This document shows, one piece after another, positions 58,266 through 64,000 of a stretch of DNA of 64,000 bases. Location of the stretch: contig JAJPCT020000022.1 of the NCBI GenBank assembly GCA_021323375.2, positions 1-64,000 of the forward strand, given 5' to 3'. Source of the stretch: Candidatus Wolframiiraptor gerlachensis (lineage in GTDB: Archaea; Thermoproteota; Nitrososphaeria_A; Caldarchaeales; Wolframiiraptoraceae). The notes under the pieces were generated by a model, which did not search any database, was not told where the DNA came from, and worked only from the letters and a program-made list of their open reading frames with translations. Each line of letters opens with the position of its first letter. Within the stretch, counting starts at the first letter, position 1. Both the position numbers and the translations under genes were made by a program.

Positions 58266-60491
58266 TTACTTGGATTTTATGGTTATCTTGTATGGCACGT
58301 ATCTATCGGCGTAGTAGATCGCATATCCAGCCCCCAGCCCCGCCTCCTCATATCTATTAACCTCGAGGCTGAGCTCTATCGCTGGGTTAAACCATCCATC
58401 AACAAAGCTGAATGTGCATACCATGTAGAGCACCCTATCACGGCGATCCTCCGGAATCCCTTCAAGAATTCTGGAGAGGTCCTCCTCAACTATGAGGAGC
58501 GACATGTTGACCCTCGTCATGTAGTAGAGCTTGCTTATGAGCGGCGTGGTCTTAAGGACCATGTAGTCCGAGAGCTTGAGAAGCCTACCAACCTCCTCTT
58601 CGCTCAGGACATCCGGTCCCTCGATGAAGATGGGTATCCAGGTTCGCGCCCTCAATCTCTCGAGAAGCGGCATGATGTGCTGCAGCCTATCATCTGATGA
58701 TATTCTCCAGCTATCCCAAGCCATGAGATATACACCATCAAACCCGAAGTCCCTGACCACCTTCTCCAGCTTGCTTGAGAAGAACTCCGCATAGCTGACG
58801 CCGTTCAAGCTATTGTTAAAGAGTAGGAGGTTCTCGGCCCCAAGCAAGTTCGGATGCCTGCTGATCCACTTTATGTCGAATCCCTGGACCCCGTACCTGT
58901 ATATCGGCCCCTCAGCCTTGAGATAGACTCCGAGGAGCACCTTAACACCGCGCGATTTCAAGCTTCTCACGAGCCATAGTAGGTCTGACTGGCTCCACCT
59001 ATCAGCCTCGATCCTGAACCTAAAGTACTTGGTCACGTCTTGGGAGGGATCAAATCCATTATAGGTGTTGATGAAGTCCGGGGACATTATAAGGACAACA
59101 TGCGTGACGTTATAGTGCCTTAGGAACTGGCTCACGCTTTCATCGGATCCCGGCGTGAAGGCGGAGTCGGGGCTCTCCGGGACCCCTATCCTGATTGGAT
59201 CATTTGGGAGCGCCACTGCGAGGGGTGGCGGCATTACTGAGGCGAGGCCGAGCGCAATCACAACACCATATACGAGTACATTCCACTTGCTGAGATACGC
59301 TGTATCATATTTCTGGAGACTGAAATAATCCATCATTAATGCTAGGAGCCTCGTCCCGCCGAATATACCAGCTACAATCTGCAGGATATATGGCAGTCCA
59401 ATTTCATAGCTCTCTGGAACATATATCCTCCCAATACATGCTGGGCTGAATCCATTCATGGTGATCCAAGCGCCCGCGAGCCATGCCACGGCCGAGAGCA
59501 TCAACATGATGAGGTTTCTCTTAACATTCCTCGAGACCCATAGATCCCTAGAGATTAGTATCATCGGGATTAGGAAGTTTATGTGCTGAATGTTTACCTT
59601 CGGCGATACTGCTAGGAATGATGTGAGAGTGAGCGTTAGCGCCCACACTAGGCTATGGTCGTCGGGCCTTATCCTCCTCGCAATCATCACGAGTATTATG
59701 CTGAATGCCGCGATCGGTATGAACCAGAAGCTTGAGAGATTGAAGAAGGTTGAGAGGGCCATCCAGTAGGTGAATCCGCCGACGCTCTTGGCGTGGAAGA
59801 ATATTGCCTCGAAATATTCCATCGGCGTTGTTAGGAAGGGTGTGGAGACCGCTAGAAATGTTATGGATGTTGGGAGGATCAGCTTTAGGACGGCTTCTCT
59901 GAGGCCGCATTCCCCCCGCCTGATAAGGTGTATCATAGCCGGGATTACTATGAGGGCTGGGATTAGCTTGATAGACGCCCCGATCCCCGCCATGACCCCG
60001 GCCGAGATGAGCCTCCGCCTGAGGAGCATGTAGATCGCGAGGAGCTGGAAGAGGACCGCTATCGAGTCAAACATCCCCCAAAACGATGAGATGAAATACG
60101 TGATTGGGTTGAAGAGCCATATTGCCGAGGCTACTAGCGATTTGTCCTCATCGAATTTGAGCATCCTCATGATCTGGTATATCATGATAGCTGATGCTAT
60201 GTCAGCGAGGATTATCGGGAGCTTTATCATGAATATTCTGAATAATGTTCCCCCGCCAAGCAGGGCGACGACTATCAGCCAGTAGAGCCATCCAGGCGGA
60301 TATGCGTAGAAGCCCCAGGGATACTCGACGTAATCCCCGAACTTGTAGATGTTTAGGTCCTGTAGGCCGAGCTCGCCGGACTTGAACCAGATATACATAT
60401 CCCATGGATGGGCGTAGAATGGCGCTGGAATCAGCCGAGCCAAGACGCCGATCAGCAATATTATTAGTAACTTCCGCCGCGCCGGCGTCAT
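58266..60491 (-). CDS. Membrane glycosyltransferase-like protein with C-terminal extracytoplasmic glycoside-hydrolase-like domain
   Basis: N-terminal multi-TM HPWDMYIWFKSGELGLQDLNIY...YPPGWLYWLIV; C-terminal about 300 aa LKSRGVKVLLGVYLKAEGPIY...FGFDGVYLMAWDSWRISSDD. Confidence 0.75.
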   Translation of the reverse strand: MTPARRKLLIILLIGVLARLIPAPFYAHPWDMYIWFKSGELGLQDLNIYKFGDYVEYPWGFYAYPPGWLYWLIVVALLGGGTLFRIFMIKLPIILADIASAIMIYQIMRMLKFDEDKSLVASAIWLFNPITYFISSFWGMFDSIAVLFQLLAIYMLLRRRLISAGVMAGIGASIKLIPALIVIPAMIHLIRRGECGLREAVLKLILPTSITFLAVSTPFLTTPMEYFEAIFFHAKSVGGFTYWMALSTFFNLSSFWFIPIAAFSIILVMIARRIRPDDHSLVWALTLTLTSFLAVSPKVNIQHINFLIPMILISRDLWVSRNVKRNLIMLMLSAVAWLAGAWITMNGFSPACIGRIYVPESYEIGLPYILQIVAGIFGGTRLLALMMDYFSLQKYDTAYLSKWNVLVYGVVIALGLASVMPPPLAVALPNDPIRIGVPESPDSAFTPGSDESVSQFLRHYNVTHVVLIMSPDFINTYNGFDPSQDVTKYFRFRIEADRWSQSDLLWLVRSLKSRGVKVLLGVYLKAEGPIYRYGVQGFDIKWISRHPNLLGAENLLLFNNSLNGVSYAEFFSSKLEKVVRDFGFDGVYLMAWDSWRISSDDRLQHIMPLLERLRARTWIPIFIEGPDVLSEEEVGRLLKLSDYMVLKTTPLISKLYYMTRVNMSLLIVEEDLSRILEGIPEDRRDRVLYMVCTFSFVDGWFNPAIELSLEVNRYEEAGLGAGYAIYYADRYVPYKITIKSK

Positions 60492-60532
60492 CTTGCAGAT
60501 ATTTCGCGAGAGTATTTTATATCGGTTACCGC

Positions 60533-61432
60533 ATGACTCCTCAGCATCCGATGAGCAGAGATTGGATTAGGTTCTTATTTTATAAGGGGCCATCCTTTGT
60601 CGGAACTGATGCGAGCTTCGAGGATGCCGATTATGCGGTCTTCGGCGTGCCCTTTGATGCTACCGCGAGCTTTAGACCCGGGTCGAGATTCGCTCCCCTC
60701 AGCCTGAGGATCATGTCTGAATATCTTGAGCTCCCGGCCGAGAAATCGATAAGAATATGCGACTTAGGCGATCTGCATCCAACGGTTAGCGTTGATGTGA
60801 TGCTACGGAGGGTTGGTGAGGCTGTTGAGAGGATTGTAGAGGCTGGCAAGATCCCCGTTATCCTCGGAGGAGAGCATACGCTCACTCTTGGATCCATCCC
60901 GAGGCTGGGAGGCATCGGCGGATTAGTGATCTTCGATGCTCACCTAGATATGAGGGACGAGTTCATGGATACTAGGATAAATCATACCACTTGGCTTAGA
61001 AGGCTTCTAGAGGAGAAGAGGATGGAGCATGTCATAGTTGTTGGGGCTAGAGCCTATACGGAGGAGGAATTCGCCGTGGCCGATGATATGGGTGTCCAGC
61101 TCGTCACGAGCTCCGAGATATTCCTAGACTTCAGGGGTGCCGTGAAGAAGCTTGACGCGCTCACATCCGGGCTGAAGAACATCTATCTAAGCATAGATGT
61201 TGATGTTCTTGATCCGGGCTATGCGCCAGGCGTTAGTAATCCGGAGCCTGGTGGGATTGCGCCAATCCACCTCTATGAGCTCATTAAGATTGTCGCGGCG
61301 AGGGGGCTTATGGCGATGGATATCGTCGAGGTGAATCCGCTCTTCGATAATTGGTCGGCGGCAGCCTGCGCCATCTACGCCGCATATTATGCCATGTTAT
61401 CATCTACCACCTCCTCCTCAGCTTCGCGATGA
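60533..61432 (+). CDS. speB: Agmatinase/arginase family ureohydrolase
   Basis: FGVPFDATASFRPGSRFAPLSLR, ILGGEHTLTLG, VIFDAHLDMRDEF, SIDVDVLDPGYAPGVSNPEPGGI. Confidence 0.94.
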   Translation: MTPQHPMSRDWIRFLFYKGPSFVGTDASFEDADYAVFGVPFDATASFRPGSRFAPLSLRIMSEYLELPAEKSIRICDLGDLHPTVSVDVMLRRVGEAVERIVEAGKIPVILGGEHTLTLGSIPRLGGIGGLVIFDAHLDMRDEFMDTRINHTTWLRRLLEEKRMEHVIVVGARAYTEEEFAVADDMGVQLVTSSEIFLDFRGAVKKLDALTSGLKNIYLSIDVDVLDPGYAPGVSNPEPGGIAPIHLYELIKIVAARGLMAMDIVEVNPLFDNWSAAACAIYAAYYAMLSSTTSSSASR

Positions 61433-62714
61433 AGAAGCCGTTACAGTAGTCCCTGTGTGGATAGAGGCGGCGGGTCTCTGCCAAGCCCCTCAGCCCATCC
61501 ATGCCCAGCCTCGGCTCAAGATCCACGAGCTCAAACTCTGGATGAATCTTGAGGAAATCCTCGATAAGCAGCTCATTCTCCTCGAGCGATATGCTGCATG
61601 TCGAGTAGATTATGTGGCCTCCCCTCTTAACATGGGGCGCGGAGTTCCTGAGCATCTTAGCCTGGAGCCTCGCAAACATTTTCACGTGCCTAGGCTTCAC
61701 GATCTGCCTGTATATTGGCTCCCTCCAGAAGAGCCCCGTGGAGCTGCATGGCGGATCAAGGAGCAACGCGTCCGCCTCCAGCCTCAGAGGCAGCGGCTTT
61801 GTCGCGTCAGCGGCCAAGTCCTCCACAATCCGCAGCCCAGCCCCTCTAACCCGCCTCAAATGAGTCCTGAGCCTGCTTATCGAGGAGTCAATCGAGATTA
61901 TCAGACCCCTATTCCTCATCCGGATGCCCGCGAGGATAGTTTTCGAGCCCGGCGCCGCGCATATATCAAGGATCCTTTGGCCCGGCCTCGGATCAAGCGC
62001 GTAAACCGCATAATAACTTGAGAGATCTTGGATTAGGAGTAGCATCCTCCTCGTTAGCGATATCAGGCTCCGGGTATCATCCACGCGCTCAAGTATGTAA
62101 AGGCCTGGAAGCCTCCGATCAGGAAGCAGGTGGACTCCATTCTTCTCAGCCTCTTCAAGTATATCCTCCTGAGAGGCGAGGAGCGTGTTCAGCGCAACAT
62201 ATGTTCTCGGCCGATTCTCATCTTGGAATCTCAGTAGCATGCTGGCCTCAGATCTCCCGAGCACCCTTGTTACGAGCTTGATGAACCATGGCTGATAACT
62301 TGGATATATCTGGAGATTGAGCCCAGCTTTATGGGCTGATCTTATTAGCCCTATCCAGGGCTCGGCCCCCCTTGGCCAAAGCCTACCCATCACCCTTCTA
62401 AGAGCCTTTACAAGCTCCTCGGGGTCTCCCAAGTCCAAACCCGCCCAGATGGAGCATAAGAGCAAGCCTAGCAGTATCATCGAGTCCTGATCCAGCTCTT
62501 CCCTAGAAAGCCTTCTCAGGAGACTGAGAGCTTGATAGCTTCCAAGGGCATATATGTGGAGCATCTTGCGGGCGAGCCTCAGAACCCGGGTAGCAGGTTT
62601 ATATGCTTGGATGGACGCGTAGAGGGCTGATTTAAGGGAGATCTCCTGTTCTAGATGTTTTTTAATCGCCACGAATGCTAGAGAAACTGCTTCGGCCACC
62701 TCCTCGACATTCAT
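61404..62714 (-). CDS. RsmB/Sun-type RNA (cytosine-5) methyltransferase, second paralog
   Basis: ILDICAAPGSKTILAGIRM, ALLLDPPCSSTGLFWREP, GGHIIYSTCSISLEENE; helical N-terminus. Confidence 0.93.
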   Translation of the reverse strand: MNVEEVAEAVSLAFVAIKKHLEQEISLKSALYASIQAYKPATRVLRLARKMLHIYALGSYQALSLLRRLSREELDQDSMILLGLLLCSIWAGLDLGDPEELVKALRRVMGRLWPRGAEPWIGLIRSAHKAGLNLQIYPSYQPWFIKLVTRVLGRSEASMLLRFQDENRPRTYVALNTLLASQEDILEEAEKNGVHLLPDRRLPGLYILERVDDTRSLISLTRRMLLLIQDLSSYYAVYALDPRPGQRILDICAAPGSKTILAGIRMRNRGLIISIDSSISRLRTHLRRVRGAGLRIVEDLAADATKPLPLRLEADALLLDPPCSSTGLFWREPIYRQIVKPRHVKMFARLQAKMLRNSAPHVKRGGHIIYSTCSISLEENELLIEDFLKIHPEFELVDLEPRLGMDGLRGLAETRRLYPHRDYCNGFFIAKLRRRW

Positions 62715-62797
62715 TCTTCATCCTATCCTCTTATGGGCTCTAAGACATCTTAGGCGCTAAAACCCTATATTAGCCTAATTCGGGTAAATGATTTAGA

Positions 62798-64000
62798 ATG
62801 GGTCAGACACGCCTCGACGATCACATTCATCGCGATATCTACTTCTTGATCGGCTGCAGCTATGATGGTAAGACTGGGAAAGCCTATCTCAAGCTCTTAA
62901 ACCCCGAGACCCAGGAGGTCAAGCTGGTATATGATGAGAGCGATCATAAGCCATACTGCTATGTCAAGGAGCCCATTGAGGAGGTTAGGAGGCTGGGGTT
63001 GCCCGGCGTCGTGGACCTTACCCGTGAGAAAAAATATGATCTGCTCAGGGATCAGGAGGTTGAGCTGACGAAGATAATCGCAAGTGATCCTCTCGCGATA
63101 GGTGGAGGTAGTAACTCGATAAGGGAAAAGATAAGGGCGTGGGAGGCCGATATACCGTATCACCTCTGCTACCTCTATGACGCGGGACTTACGCCATGCA
63201 TGCCATACACTCTAGCGGATAATAGGCTACGCGAGTTCCTGCCAAGTGATGAGAAGATTAGGGATATTGTGGAGAGGGTCTTCGGCGACCTCCCAGACGA
63301 TGAGAAGAAGCTACTAGCAGAGTGGATAAGCCTCTTCGAGGCAGATCAGCCGACATTCAAGCATCTCTCAATGGATATAGAGGTCTTATCACCGGTCGCG
63401 ACTAGGGTTCCATCCCCGAGCAAGGCTCGAGATAAGATTGGGACGATATCATTCGTTGGAAGCGATGGTAGGAGGGAGGTTTACCTGTTAAGGACACCAA
63501 AGCTTGGAGAGGTCTCAAACACTGATCTCTACGAGGTTAAAGTATACGATGATGAGGCTGAAATGCTCAGGGACGCCTTTGAGGTCATCAAACAATACCC
63601 GGTGCTAGCGACATTTAATGGCGATGACTTCGACCTACCATATCTCAGGCATAGAGCTGAGGTTCTCAAGATACCGAAGGAGCAGATCCCGATAACGTTG
63701 GGAAAGGAGGGTGCCTCACTGAGACATGGTGTGCACATAGATCTCTATAAATTCTTCATGAATCGAAGCATACAGGTCTATGCCTTCGATAACAAGTATA
63801 GGGAGCATACGCTCGAGGCCGTGGCCCAAGCTATACTCGGCAAGGGGAAGATCGCGATAGAGAAGCCCATAGGAGAGCTATCTGGGGAGGAGCTTGCGAG
63901 ATACTGCTTCCAAGATGCTCTCCTAGTCCATGAACTCCTTACTATGGATAATGAGCTCGTGCTCAAGCTCCTAGTAGTCCTCTCGAGGATAAGCAGGATG
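62798..64000 (+). CDS. polB: Family B DNA polymerase (partial, N-terminal and exonuclease regions)
   Basis: ATG 62798: MGQTRLDDHIHRDIYFLIGCSYDGKTGKAYLKLLN...; Exo I-like LSMDIEVLSP, Exo II-like VLATFNGDDFDLPYLRHRA, YCFQDALLVHEL; open at window end. Confidence 0.93.
   Translation, partial: MGQTRLDDHIHRDIYFLIGCSYDGKTGKAYLKLLNPETQEVKLVYDESDHKPYCYVKEPIEEVRRLGLPGVVDLTREKKYDLLRDQEVELTKIIASDPLAIGGGSNSIREKIRAWEADIPYHLCYLYDAGLTPCMPYTLADNRLREFLPSDEKIRDIVERVFGDLPDDEKKLLAEWISLFEADQPTFKHLSMDIEVLSPVATRVPSPSKARDKIGTISFVGSDGRREVYLLRTPKLGEVSNTDLYEVKVYDDEAEMLRDAFEVIKQYPVLATFNGDDFDLPYLRHRAEVLKIPKEQIPITLGKEGASLRHGVHIDLYKFFMNRSIQVYAFDNKYREHTLEAVAQAILGKGKIAIEKPIGELSGEELARYCFQDALLVHELLTMDNELVLKLLVVLSRISRM

Overview
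64 kb archaeal chromosomal window, probably a thermophilic Thermoproteota/Korarchaeota-type genome (inference from class I LysRS, T. tenax-type GAPN, Cbf5-L14e, AORs, PolB and DtdA). It is gene dense and mostly housekeeping or central metabolism. Clear themes: tungsto/molybdopterin cofactor genes with an aldehyde:ferredoxin oxidoreductase (31.5-37.7 kb); redox stress genes (SOD, rubrerythrin, TrxB, DUF438); a divergent serine kinase / O-phosphoserine sulfhydrylase-like pair; and an SSB / coiled-coil / Hjc neighbourhood. RNA genes: one intron-containing tRNA-Ser(GGA) and one candidate C/D-box sRNA. Accessory or decaying content: two degenerate same-orientation copies of an IS110-like (DEDD-type) element with conserved structured non-coding ends, pseudogenes of UroD-like, EVE and EamA families, and two otherwise intact genes with single frameshifts. 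No CRISPR array or rRNA was seen. The most interesting leads are (1) the IS110-like pair, whose shared ends keep a fold while loops vary, so a guide-RNA-type (bridge RNA) function is worth testing; (2) a degenerate SerK/ParB-like domain fused to the PLP-dependent cysteine-synthase-like enzyme, divergent from an intact SerK; (3) dyad-symmetric regulatory elements at several promoters. All calls are by eye, with no database searches.
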